Assembly: GCA_001801285.1 (NCBI GenBank)
Contig: MGXG01000020.1
Coordinates: 1-12,875, forward strand
Direction: 5' to 3'
DNA length: 12,875 nt
DNA from: Gammaproteobacteria bacterium GWE2_37_16
GTDB lineage: Bacteria > Pseudomonadota > Gammaproteobacteria > UBA9339
The notes under the pieces are model-generated. The model had not been told where the DNA came from, ran no database searches, and saw only the letters and a program-made list of their open reading frames with translations. This document shows, one piece after another, positions 1-7,409 of this stretch (its first letter is position 1; every line of letters starts with the position of its first letter). The translations under genes and the position numbers were made by a program.

Positions 1-130
1 GAATATAGAGCGTAATGGGGATATTGTTCAAAGTTTATGCGGATATGTAAATTAAATTACGATACAAATCAATTGGTTATTTTCAAAACCTCTGATTTTT
101 ATAAGAATACAGCAAAAATACAAAAATAAC

Positions 131-236
131 GTAGCCGCAAGCCCGTAGCCGCAAGCTTTAGCTTGCGCATCAACTATTTTTTACACAAATATGATTTAAC
201 ATAGATTAGATCCCAGACCAAAGTCTGCGGCTGCGA
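131..236. repeat. REP-like palindromic repeat, inverted doublet (family A, site 1)
   Basis: Two palindromes lie in the space after lpxA. The first (stem 150-156 with 161-167, loop TTTA) begins with GTAGCCGCAAGC at 145 and is preceded at 131 by a half copy, GTAGCCGCA, offset by exactly 14 nt. The second (stem 214-218 with 223-227, loop CAAA, then GCGGCTGCG) runs in the opposite orientation. The same half-copy-plus-full-copy layout with a 14-nt offset recurs at 11387-11432, and related palindromes lie at 8086-8135. Inverted pairs of REP sequences (REPINs) are known to be spread by RAYT transposases; that this family works the same way is inferred. Confidence 0.7.
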
Positions 237-237
237 T

Positions 238-1017
238 TTATCGGACAACACCACGTTTTGTATTTTGTAGCATTTCAATCATCAAACCAACCTCAGGGCA
301 GACACTCAACATATCCGTTAAAATAGGTAATACTTGTTCGGTAGTTAAATTTTGTCTAAAAATTGCTTTATACGCGCGTTTCAAATTAATCAAAGTTTCT
401 TCACTAAAACCATGTCTACGCAATCCAATAACATTCAACCCAAAGGTTTTAACTTGGTTATCATGGTGTCCTGCAACTAAAACATACGGCAAAACATCCT
501 TGACAAGTCCTGTATCAGCAGAAATAAAACAATAGTCACCCAAATGACAAAATTGTAAAACTTTTGTGAAACCGCCTAAACCAACATGCCTACCAACAAC
601 AACATGCCCAGCAAGTGTGACATTATTCATACAAGTAACATCATCATCTAAAATACAATCATGGGCAACATGAACATAAGCCATTAAAAAATTACGATTA
701 CCAACTTTGGTCACCCCACCACCTTGCACCGTACCGCGATGGATTGAGCAATATTCATGAATAACATTGTCATCGCCAATTTCTAATGCTGTATCTTCGC
801 CAGCATAATTTCTATGCTGTGGCTCACCGCCCAAAGATACAAATGGAAAGATTTTATTATTCTTGCCAATTTTTGTTCTTCCCTGGATAACAACATGTGG
901 TCCAATCCAAGTGCCACTATCGATTTCGACATTATCGTCAATAATTGTATAGGGACCAATATGCACATCAGCAGCGATTTTCGCTTGCGAAGAAATAATT
1001 GCAGTTTTATCAATCAT
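238..1017 (-). CDS. lpxA: UDP-N-acetylglucosamine acyltransferase LpxA
   Basis: LpxA transfers a 3-hydroxyacyl chain from acyl-ACP to the 3-OH of UDP-GlcNAc, the first cytoplasmic step of lipid A synthesis. The 259-residue product has the family's length. The first ~190 residues are hexapeptide repeats of a left-handed beta-helix, with the family blocks IHRGTVQGGG (92-101) and HVAHDC (116-121), followed by a helical C-terminal domain. His119 is the expected catalytic base, matching E. coli His125. Compared from memory with E. coli, His160 is replaced by Leu154 (VLQFC), Gly173 of the acyl-chain ruler region is Ala167, and about three residues are added near 184-191. The start overlaps the fabZ stop by one base (TAATG), so the genes are probably translationally coupled. 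lpxB does not follow directly. Confidence 0.95.
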   Translation of the reverse strand: MIDKTAIISSQAKIAADVHIGPYTIIDDNVEIDSGTWIGPHVVIQGRTKIGKNNKIFPFVSLGGEPQHRNYAGEDTALEIGDDNVIHEYCSIHRGTVQGGGVTKVGNRNFLMAYVHVAHDCILDDDVTCMNNVTLAGHVVVGRHVGLGGFTKVLQFCHLGDYCFISADTGLVKDVLPYVLVAGHHDNQVKTFGLNVIGLRRHGFSEETLINLKRAYKAIFRQNLTTEQVLPILTDMLSVCPEVGLMIEMLQNTKRGVVR

Positions 1018-1475
1018 TATAATGCTCTTTTTACCACCATTAATTCTGCAGAACAGGCAGTTTCACCATTGACCTTCGCTTCTACGCTAAAAACCCACAT
1101 ACCCAAACGATTACGCACCATTGTCGATTCTAAAATCAACTGATCACCAGGTTCAACAATACGTTTAAAACGGGCCTTATCCACACCAGCAAAATAAAAC
1201 CAATTATCCGCATCTGGCTTAGTGTTATTGGTTAAAAAGTATAAAACACCTGAAACTTGCGCTAAAGCTTCAATAATAAGAACTCCAGGCATAACTGGAC
1301 GTTGCGGAAAATGCCCGGTAAATTGCGGTTCATTTGCGGTAACATTTTTTAAACCTTTAATAGATTTGCCTGTTTCAAACTCAAGGATTCTATCAACTAA
1401 CAAAAATGGATATCTGTGTGGTAAATATTCCAATATCTCTTTAATATTAAGCTCTATCTTTGTATTTTCTGTCAT
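1017..1475 (-). CDS. fabZ: 3-hydroxyacyl-[acyl-carrier-protein] dehydratase FabZ
   Basis: FabZ dehydrates (3R)-3-hydroxyacyl-ACP to trans-2-enoyl-ACP in type II fatty acid elongation, drawing on the same hydroxyacyl-ACP that LpxA and LpxD use. The 152-residue product is the usual length and a single hot-dog fold. It shows LPHRYPFLLVDRI (18-30) and the active-site segment GHFPQRPVMPG (54-64) with His55, and Glu69 in the central helix (IIEALAQ); these match the catalytic His/Glu pair of the family. The ATG overlaps the lpxD stop by four bases (ATGA), and AGAGGT lies upstream inside lpxD as a ribosome binding site. Location between lpxD and lpxA is the classical gammaproteobacterial order. Confidence 0.97.
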   Translation of the reverse strand: MTENTKIELNIKEILEYLPHRYPFLLVDRILEFETGKSIKGLKNVTANEPQFTGHFPQRPVMPGVLIIEALAQVSGVLYFLTNNTKPDADNWFYFAGVDKARFKRIVEPGDQLILESTMVRNRLGMWVFSVEAKVNGETACSAELMVVKRAL

Positions 1476-2503
1476 TTATTGCATACCTCTTTTTCTAATT
1501 TACTTAAACGTTTAGCAAAATCATCCAATTGTAACAATCTAGCAAGAATACGCCACCAGGTTATATGCGGTTTAGCAGGTATTCCCGAAGAATAAACGCC
1601 TGGCTTGGTAATGGATTTTTCTACCCCAGACATTGCAGTAACTATCACCCCATCAGTAATTTCTATATGCCCATTAATACCAACCCCACCAGCAAGGACG
1701 CAATTTTTACCAATAACAACACTACCTGCAATTCCAGTGCAACCAGCAATTGCCGTATTTTCGCCAATACGCACATTATGACCAATTTGAATTTGATTAT
1801 CTAATTTCACACCTGATGCAATTACTGTATCTTCTAATGCGCCACGATCGATAGTAGTATTTGCACCTATCTCCACATCATCGCCAACAATTACAGATCC
1901 AAGTTGATGAATCTTCACCCATTTACCGCGATCATTTGCCATACCAAAACCATCTGCACCGAGCACAGCACCACCATGAATCAAAACACGTTTACCTATT
2001 TCCACATCGTTATACAAAGTAATATTGGCGTTTAATTGTGAATTCTCCCCAATACTAACGTTAGCACCCAACACACACCCTGAACCTATGCTCACTCCAG
2101 CGGCAATTCTAACCTCATTGCCCAAAACACAGTAAGCATCAATTTTAGCTGTTGGATCAATACTGCAATTTTCCCCGCAAATAACAGTAGCATGCACACC
2201 AGTAACCAAAGAAGGTTTATGGACAAATAGAGAAGTTAGCTTGGCATAAGCTAAATATGGATCAGCAACAATTAATATGTTAGTACTTACATTTGGCGCA
2301 TCACTCTTGCGCAAAATAAGCGCTGAAGCCTTTGTTGTCACAAGATATTCTTTATATTTTGGGTTTTCCAAAAAGCTAATCTGTCCAGAAACGGCTTTAT
2401 CAAGCGGGGCGATACTGCTAATTAAACACTGACCATCACCGATCAAGTCAGCGTTTAAAAAAACTGCTAATTCGGATAGAATATATTGTTTTTTGTTTTG
2501 CAT
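1472..2503 (-). CDS. lpxD: UDP-3-O-(3-hydroxyacyl)glucosamine N-acyltransferase LpxD
   Basis: LpxD adds the second 3-hydroxyacyl chain, to the 2-amino group of UDP-3-O-acyl-glucosamine, in lipid A synthesis. The 343-residue product matches the family (E. coli 341). An N-terminal uridine-binding domain (to about residue 100) contains ISFLENPKY (42-50); a long hexapeptide-repeat beta-helix follows (about 103-310), with GADGFG (182-187), ANTTIDRGA (214-222) and QIGHN (239-243), where His242 is the expected catalytic histidine. The C-terminal helix (about 318-340) carries the acyl-carrier contact in characterised enzymes. I see no convincing Shine-Dalgarno sequence before the ATG; the leader is AT-rich and a family B repeat hairpin sits about 30 nt upstream. 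Confidence 0.96.
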   Translation of the reverse strand: MQNKKQYILSELAVFLNADLIGDGQCLISSIAPLDKAVSGQISFLENPKYKEYLVTTKASALILRKSDAPNVSTNILIVADPYLAYAKLTSLFVHKPSLVTGVHATVICGENCSIDPTAKIDAYCVLGNEVRIAAGVSIGSGCVLGANVSIGENSQLNANITLYNDVEIGKRVLIHGGAVLGADGFGMANDRGKWVKIHQLGSVIVGDDVEIGANTTIDRGALEDTVIASGVKLDNQIQIGHNVRIGENTAIAGCTGIAGSVVIGKNCVLAGGVGINGHIEITDGVIVTAMSGVEKSITKPGVYSSGIPAKPHITWWRILARLLQLDDFAKRLSKLEKEVCNK

Positions 2504-2530
2504 AATTGTGAAAATTATTTTATATAAATA

Positions 2531-2572
2531 ACATCGCGAAGCGATTTGTCCATTTAAAACATTTAAAATCCC
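2531..2572 (-). repeat. Composite AT-rich/hairpin repeat (family B, copy 1)
   Basis: On the minus strand this reads GGGATTTTAAAT, more A/T, then a hairpin ATCGC-TTC-GCGAT (2533-2545). It lies between the skp stop codon and the lpxD start. Related sequences are at 6419-6464, 7329-7365, 8166-8197 and 9027-9073. The hairpin is not followed by a real T-run, so I do not call it a terminator. Confidence 0.6.
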
Positions 2573-2576
2573 GCGA

Positions 2577-3143
2577 TCATTCCTTTTTCAGGATATCAAT
2601 AACTTGCGAACTCACATCAACATTCTTCCCCGGATAAATCACAACATTTTTAGCCAACACTAAAGAGAAACTTTCTTCTTTTGCCAAATCAGCTGTCACA
2701 TCTTGAATCTGTTTAACAACCGTCTCAATAGACGTCTTTTCCATAGCCGCTAAATCTTCATGTAAATCCATTTGCATTTTGCTGAGAGCATGTTCTTTTT
2801 TATCGATATCCAGTAATATTTTTCTACGTTCTTTGAACTTCAAAGACGTATTCGTTTTATTTAAATCGGCTATTTCTGCGTCTATATTTTTTTGTAAAGA
2901 ATCAATATGATCCTTACGTGGACTAAATTGATCATTGATTTTATCTCGCATCAAAGCAGATTGAGGCGCTTCCTGAAATATTTTTTCCAGATCTAACACT
3001 GCAATTTTAAAATCATGAACAAACAAAACTCCCCGCCAATTTTGCCAATATTTACCTCCTAATACAGCTGCGACTCCCAAAACCAAAATAATGATTAAAA
3101 TTAATGCTGAATTTTTCTTATGATTATGTTTTTTCTTACGCAT
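2577..3143 (-). CDS. skp: Skp/OmpH-family periplasmic chaperone, possibly membrane-anchored
   Basis: Skp holds unfolded outer-membrane proteins in the periplasm and passes them to the BAM complex. The 188-residue product carries the family's N-terminal strand KIAVLDLEKIFQEAPQ (46-61), a long charged helical region (about 62-145) that would form the tentacles, and a returning strand near SFSLVLAKNVVIYPG (158-172). It is longer than E. coli Skp (161 with signal). The N-terminus is a basic, histidine-containing stretch (1-11) and a hydrophobic segment (12-30) with no clear AXA cleavage site, so it may be a signal anchor; a cleaved signal peptide remains possible. It lies immediately after bamA, as usual. 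No strong ribosome binding site is visible before the ATG. Confidence 0.9.
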   Translation of the reverse strand: MRKKKHNHKKNSALILIIILVLGVAAVLGGKYWQNWRGVLFVHDFKIAVLDLEKIFQEAPQSALMRDKINDQFSPRKDHIDSLQKNIDAEIADLNKTNTSLKFKERRKILLDIDKKEHALSKMQMDLHEDLAAMEKTSIETVVKQIQDVTADLAKEESFSLVLAKNVVIYPGKNVDVSSQVIDILKKE

Positions 3144-3187
3144 GTTTTTTTGTAAAAATTAAAGTTCCCTTTTAAACTAATTGATTT

Positions 3188-3217
3188 GTATAGCAATATT
3201 ACTTACATATTTTTTAA
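3188..3217 (-). promoter_or_regulatory. Weak candidate promoter for skp
   Basis: In the bamA-skp spacer the minus strand has TATACA (plus 3188-3193), preceded by TTGC, and TTAAAA 18 nt further upstream (plus 3212-3217). The spacing is acceptable but the -35 is poor and the whole spacer is AT-rich, so chance matches are likely. It would let skp-lpxD-fabZ-lpxA be transcribed apart from bamA. Confidence 0.25.
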
Positions 3218-3277
3218 AAATTATCATGAAGTGCCCTATATATATTCTTTAATTCCTTCACTCCTTCGCATTCTCCC

Positions 3278-5578
3278 TTAGATACTTGCTCCCAAATTAA
3301 ACTGGAAAAAGTCAGTACGATCATCTGTATGTTTAGCAATTGGTTTAGCTAAACTGGCTGTTATGACCATACCCATTGGAGAACGCCACTCGACCTGCAG
3401 ACCGGCAGAAGTACGAAAATCTCTTGTATTAAATCTTCGATAGAAAACGTTACCCGTATCAACAAAAATCGTACTACGCACTGTTTCACCAAATGGATTG
3501 GGAAATATCAATCCCAAACTTGCGTCTGTTAAAACATTACCACCAACTGGATTATTATTGTTGTCACGTGGTCCTATGCTGCTACCTTCAAAACCACGCA
3601 CCGAGCCAATACCACCACAATAATAGTTCTTAAAGAATGGCAAATCTTTCATACCGCCATAACCATTACCGTAACCAATATCTCCGCCTAATCTTACGAT
3701 AAAGTTTCTTGTTAATGGCTGATAAAAAGCAATAGTGTCAGATGCTTTATAATATTGCAGCTTATTCTTAGTGCTAACTGGGACATATAATTCTAAATTT
3801 AGATTGTTGACTAACCCTTCAGTTGGAAAAATAGAACGATCTAAATTATTATATGTCCACCCTGCCACTAATTTAGCCGTATTGAACACATCCCCATAAT
3901 CTGCTACAAACTTCTTCGCCTGATCAGAACTATTTGCTTCAACACCAACAGAAATGTGTTCAAAACCATAGCCTAAATTAATACGACTATATTCTGATAA
4001 AGGTATACCGAAAATTGCAGTACCACCATAAGTATTGGTGCTATAAGCACTCAATTTGATAGAATCTGGTGTGGTGCGCTGATTATAAAGATCTACACTC
4101 AAACTCACATTACTTTGAGTAAAGTACGGATCAAAATAATTAAAACCATAACCATAAGAATATTTGCTATGACTAAACTGAATCCCCACACCTTTTCCAG
4201 TACCTAAAAAGTTTTGGTCATTCAGATTCACACCATAAATAATTCCATCAGTATCGGAATAACCCAAATTCGCTGAAGCCACAACTGATGAAGCTTCTTT
4301 AACGTTATACAATAAATCTACCTGATCAGGTGACTCAGGCACTGGCTCAAGTTTGGCATCTATATTTTGCACATACCCTAAATTATTTAAACGTCGCTTC
4401 GACTCCTCAATTTGAGCCAAAGAATAAAGCGACCCTTCTTGCTGGCGCATTTCCCGTCGTAAAACCGATTCATGTGTTTTAGTATTGCCGGAAAAATTAA
4501 TACGTCGAACATAAATACGTTTACCAGGATCTACTTGGAACTTGACGAAGATTTTTTTATTTACTTCATCGACGCTTGGATCACCGTGAATACTTGGCGA
4601 AGCATAGCCATAATTGCCTAAATAATTGCCGATCGCAGTGGTTGAATCAATAATCTGTTTACGCGAAAAAATCTCCCCATTTTTAATTGTAATTAACTTG
4701 CGAATTTCGTCTCCTTTACCCAGTAAATTTCCCTGAATATCCCAGCCGGAAATTTTATAAAGCGGTCCTTCGGTTATATAAATATGAATATAAACACTTT
4801 TCTTATCTTTGGTCATCGTTGCCTTGGCATCCTCAACCTTGAACTGCAAATATCCATTATCTAAATAAAAAGAACGTAATGCCTCTAAATCTGCATCTAA
4901 TTTCTCCCGTGAATATTTATCCGAATCGGTTATGAAAGATAATAAAGAACCAGTAGATAAGGACATTTTTCTTATTAACTGCCTCGATGAAAAAACATTA
5001 TTACCAAAAATTTTAATTTCTTTTACTTTCGCAACTCCACCTTCATCAATTTTTATATCAACACCAACACGATTGCGCTCAAGTTGCGTAACACGAGCAT
5101 CAACACTGGCATTATGATACCCAAGACTATAATATTGTTGCATCAAGGCTTCTTTCAAACCGTGTACTACAGCGTCATCATACGGTTGTCCCTCATTAAA
5201 ACCTGCTGTTTTCAAGGCATCAAGCAGTTGTTTTTTAGTAATTTGCTTATTACCTGAAATGTTGATACTACCAATCGTTGCTCGTTCAGTAACTTTGATG
5301 ATCAAAGTATCACCTTGCTCTGCAAGGTCAACATTACTAAAAAAACCCGTTTTATAAAGAGTGCGAATAATATCGGCAGTTTTTGCTGCATCAACTGTTT
5401 CACCTACCCGAACAGGTAGGTAACTTTTTACCGTATCTAGCGTAATACGATTTAATCCCACAACACTGATTTTTTTAACGACAAAAGGAGCATCCGCATA
5501 AGCTGCAGCAACAACTCCAAATGAAATAGCTGAACTGATGACAGCCGCCAATAAATTACGCTTTACAAATGGTTTCAT
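3278..5578 (-). CDS. bamA: Outer membrane protein assembly factor BamA
   Basis: BamA is the Omp85 beta-barrel that folds and inserts other outer-membrane proteins. The 766-residue product starts with a signal peptide (1-28; AYA before Asp29), then five POTRA repeats (roughly 30-420), then a 16-stranded barrel domain. The lid-loop motif VRGF is at 660-663 within GSVRGFEGSSIGPRD, and IFVDTGNVF follows near 704-712, both typical of the family. AAGAGA upstream of the ATG is a fair ribosome binding site. The protein ends QFNLGASI; the last residue is Ile, not the Phe or Trp normal for the C-terminal beta-signal, although QFN-x-G is kept. It lies between cdsA and skp; the rseP gene usually found just upstream is absent. 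Confidence 0.97.
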   Translation of the reverse strand: MKPFVKRNLLAAVISSAISFGVVAAAYADAPFVVKKISVVGLNRITLDTVKSYLPVRVGETVDAAKTADIIRTLYKTGFFSNVDLAEQGDTLIIKVTERATIGSINISGNKQITKKQLLDALKTAGFNEGQPYDDAVVHGLKEALMQQYYSLGYHNASVDARVTQLERNRVGVDIKIDEGGVAKVKEIKIFGNNVFSSRQLIRKMSLSTGSLLSFITDSDKYSREKLDADLEALRSFYLDNGYLQFKVEDAKATMTKDKKSVYIHIYITEGPLYKISGWDIQGNLLGKGDEIRKLITIKNGEIFSRKQIIDSTTAIGNYLGNYGYASPSIHGDPSVDEVNKKIFVKFQVDPGKRIYVRRINFSGNTKTHESVLRREMRQQEGSLYSLAQIEESKRRLNNLGYVQNIDAKLEPVPESPDQVDLLYNVKEASSVVASANLGYSDTDGIIYGVNLNDQNFLGTGKGVGIQFSHSKYSYGYGFNYFDPYFTQSNVSLSVDLYNQRTTPDSIKLSAYSTNTYGGTAIFGIPLSEYSRINLGYGFEHISVGVEANSSDQAKKFVADYGDVFNTAKLVAGWTYNNLDRSIFPTEGLVNNLNLELYVPVSTKNKLQYYKASDTIAFYQPLTRNFIVRLGGDIGYGNGYGGMKDLPFFKNYYCGGIGSVRGFEGSSIGPRDNNNNPVGGNVLTDASLGLIFPNPFGETVRSTIFVDTGNVFYRRFNTRDFRTSAGLQVEWRSPMGMVITASLAKPIAKHTDDRTDFFQFNLGASI

Positions 5579-5594
5579 ATCAAATCTCTTTTTT

Positions 5595-5621
5595 TTAAAA
5601 TTTAAAATTCAAAACTTTCCC
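5595..5621 (-). repeat. Partial AT-rich repeat at the cdsA 3' end (family B-like)
   Basis: On the minus strand the sequence GGGAAAGTTTTGAATTTTAA spans the cdsA stop codon and resembles the AT-rich half of the family B repeat at the pyrH end (8166-8197). No hairpin half is present; bamA begins directly after. Such low-complexity AT sequence could match by chance. Confidence 0.3.
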
Positions 5622-6415
5622 AGTACTAACAACCCTAAACTAAAAAGCGGTATCGCTGCAGTTAAACTATCAATACGATCATAAATACCGCCATGTCCAG
5701 GTAGTAAATGACTGCTATCTTTTACTCCAGCAACTCTTTTTAACATACTTTCAAACAAATCCCCAACTATCGACCACAAAACCACAACAATCGTTAACAA
5801 CAACCATATCGCAAAAGAAGGCTCGTTTAAATGCAAAACAAAACCAGCTATACTTGCTACTATCAAGGCCGTTATCATACCACCCATTACTCCCTCTATG
5901 GTTTTTTTGGGACTAATCTTTTCTGCGAGCAAATGTTTACCCCAAAATCTACCGCTAAAATAAGCCCCAATATCCGCCGCCCAAATAATTGTTAAAACAA
6001 ACAAAAGATACAGCGGACCAAAAAGAAAACGTAAAACCAATACCCCTACTAAAAATGGAATAAAAGTTAAAACTCCAACAGAAAATTGTATTGGGTAATT
6101 AGAAAAATAATACTTACCCTGTTTATAGCAGCTAAGAAAATATAACACGCTCAACCACCACAAACCCGCCAGTATCAAAACTGGTAGCGGTGGTAATATT
6201 TCCACTCCATAAGATAATACTGCAATACTACAAAGAAAAAAAATTCGCAACCACAGCCGCTTTTGCCAAAATAAATTTGCCATTTCCCAAGCTGCCATCA
6301 GGGTAATCACAGTAATAATGGCGGCAAAAAACGGCAAAGGCAGGTAAAAAATAGCGAGTACCACAAGAGGAATTAATAAAGCGGCAGTGATAATTCTTTT
6401 GGTTAGTGGGGACAT
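5609..6415 (-). CDS. cdsA: Phosphatidate cytidylyltransferase CdsA
   Basis: CdsA makes CDP-diacylglycerol from phosphatidate and CTP in the inner membrane, the branch point to phosphatidylethanolamine and phosphatidylglycerol. The 268-residue product has about eight hydrophobic membrane segments. The complete CDP-diglyceride synthetase signature runs from Ser223 to Asp249 and includes MLKR (224-227), KDSSHLLPGHGG (232-243) and DRID (246-249). The second position after KDS is usually Gly; here it is Ser, which the signature allows. Earlier conserved residues include Asp148 (AADIGAYFSGR) and KKT (170-172). The leader before the ATG has no recognisable Shine-Dalgarno sequence because an inverted family B repeat begins four bases upstream. 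The protein ends GKF, the same residues that end PyrH. Confidence 0.96.
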   Translation of the reverse strand: MSPLTKRIITAALLIPLVVLAIFYLPLPFFAAIITVITLMAAWEMANLFWQKRLWLRIFFLCSIAVLSYGVEILPPLPVLILAGLWWLSVLYFLSCYKQGKYYFSNYPIQFSVGVLTFIPFLVGVLVLRFLFGPLYLLFVLTIIWAADIGAYFSGRFWGKHLLAEKISPKKTIEGVMGGMITALIVASIAGFVLHLNEPSFAIWLLLTIVVVLWSIVGDLFESMLKRVAGVKDSSHLLPGHGGIYDRIDSLTAAIPLFSLGLLVLGKF

Positions 6416-6418
6416 ATA

Positions 6419-6464
6419 GGGAATTTTAAATTATAAATTTTAAATTAACGAATCGCTACGCGAT
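6419..6464 (+). repeat. Composite AT-rich/hairpin repeat (family B, copy 2, inverted)
   Basis: On the plus strand this reads GGGAATTTTAAATTATAAAT, then TTTAAATTAACGA, then the hairpin ATCGC-TAC-GCGAT (6452-6464). It is the same composite as the other copies but in the opposite orientation. It abuts the cdsA start codon and so occupies the place of the ribosome binding site. The rest of the 158-bp uppS-cdsA spacer shows nothing clear. Confidence 0.6.
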
Positions 6465-6573
6465 ATTCTTATGTAAATTTAATTACTATATTTATCAATA
6501 ACTTATTTTGAAAAATAATTTTTTTGCAATATTTCAACTGCCACAAAATGACACGTTAATTAAATTTCAAAAT

Positions 6574-7305
6574 TTAAGATTTTTCCAGTTGTTCACTTGT
6601 CAAACCAAAACGGCGCTCACGTGTCGCATAAAATTGCAAAGCTTTTTCTAATTCAATGGCGTTGAAATCCGGCCAAAAAACTTCTGTAAAATAAAGCTCT
6701 GTATATGCCAATTGCCAAAGCAAATAATTACTGATTCTCTGTTCACCACCAGGTCGAATAAACAGATCTGGCTCCGACAAATCAGCCAAACACAACACTG
6801 CCTGAATTGTTTCGGTAGTTATATCTTCAGGTTTCAACTGCTTGGCAAGTACTTGTTTTGCCAATTTTTGCATTGCCTGCGTAATATCCCAACGCCCGCT
6901 ATAGTTAAGAGCAATAACTAATTTCAAACCTGCATTATTCAATGTTTTTTGTTCAGTTTGCTCTATAAGTCTTTGTAATTTTGGATTCAATTTTTCTCTG
7001 TCACCAATAACACGAAACTGAACATTATGCTCCATCAATTCTTTTTGCGCTCTTTTGATATAAACGCTAAATAATTTCATTAAATAGGCAACTTCCTCAG
7101 CCGGTCTACCCCAGTTTTCCGTACTAAAAGCCCATAAAGTTAAAATTTCTACATTTTTACCAATACAAGCATCGGCAATTTCCCTAATTTTTCCCGCACC
7201 AGCTCTATGCCCCATAAAACGCGGTAAATTACGTTTTTTAGCCCAACGACCATTACCGTCCATGATAATTGCTACATGTTTAGGAATAGTTACTCCCATT
7301 TTCAT
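6574..7305 (-). CDS. uppS: Undecaprenyl diphosphate synthase (cis-prenyltransferase)
   Basis: UppS condenses isopentenyl diphosphate onto farnesyl diphosphate with cis geometry to give C55 undecaprenyl diphosphate, the lipid carrier for peptidoglycan and O-antigen. The 243-residue product has the family's P-loop-like start HVAIIMDGNGRWA (10-22) with catalytic Asp16, then GHRAGA (32-37), AFSTENW (59-65), and IRPGGEQRISN (183-193) with the diphosphate-binding arginines 184 and 190. The start at 7305 is used; an alternative ATG two codons later (7299) cannot be excluded. In E. coli dxr lies between frr and this gene; here only 122 bp separate them. The isoprenoid precursor must therefore come from an unlinked route, perhaps mevalonate. 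Confidence 0.96.
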   Translation of the reverse strand: MKMGVTIPKHVAIIMDGNGRWAKKRNLPRFMGHRAGAGKIREIADACIGKNVEILTLWAFSTENWGRPAEEVAYLMKLFSVYIKRAQKELMEHNVQFRVIGDREKLNPKLQRLIEQTEQKTLNNAGLKLVIALNYSGRWDITQAMQKLAKQVLAKQLKPEDITTETIQAVLCLADLSEPDLFIRPGGEQRISNYLLWQLAYTELYFTEVFWPDFNAIELEKALQFYATRERRFGLTSEQLEKS

Positions 7306-7328
7306 ATCAATTTAAAATTTTCTTAGTT

Positions 7329-7365
7329 ATCGCGCAACGATTCATTAATTTATTAATTATTAATT
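7329..7365 (-). repeat. Composite AT-rich/hairpin repeat (family B, copy 3)
   Basis: On the plus strand ATCGCGCAACGAT (7329-7341) is followed by TCATTAATTTATTAATTATT. The hairpin has one mismatch. The reverse complement of copy 2 matches it closely through the hairpin and the following ATTCRTTAATTT. It lies in the frr-uppS spacer where dxr would be expected. Confidence 0.5.
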
Positions 7366-7409
7366 TGCAGAACAGCAAAATTAAAACAGCGAAACTGCCC
7401 CGAAAGATA

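Noticed and set aside
2..55. Open plus-strand frame of 17 codons ending in TAA, possibly the tail of a gene converging on lpxA
   Set aside because: Too short to recognise anything, and an open run of this length is common by chance.
814..1143. Plus-strand ORF opposite lpxA and fabZ
   Set aside because: It runs antisense to two well-supported, overlapping genes and resembles no family.
2533..2545. Family B hairpin as a rho-independent terminator after skp
   Set aside because: The stem is only five pairs and no T-run follows; the sequence recurs elsewhere as part of a larger repeat.
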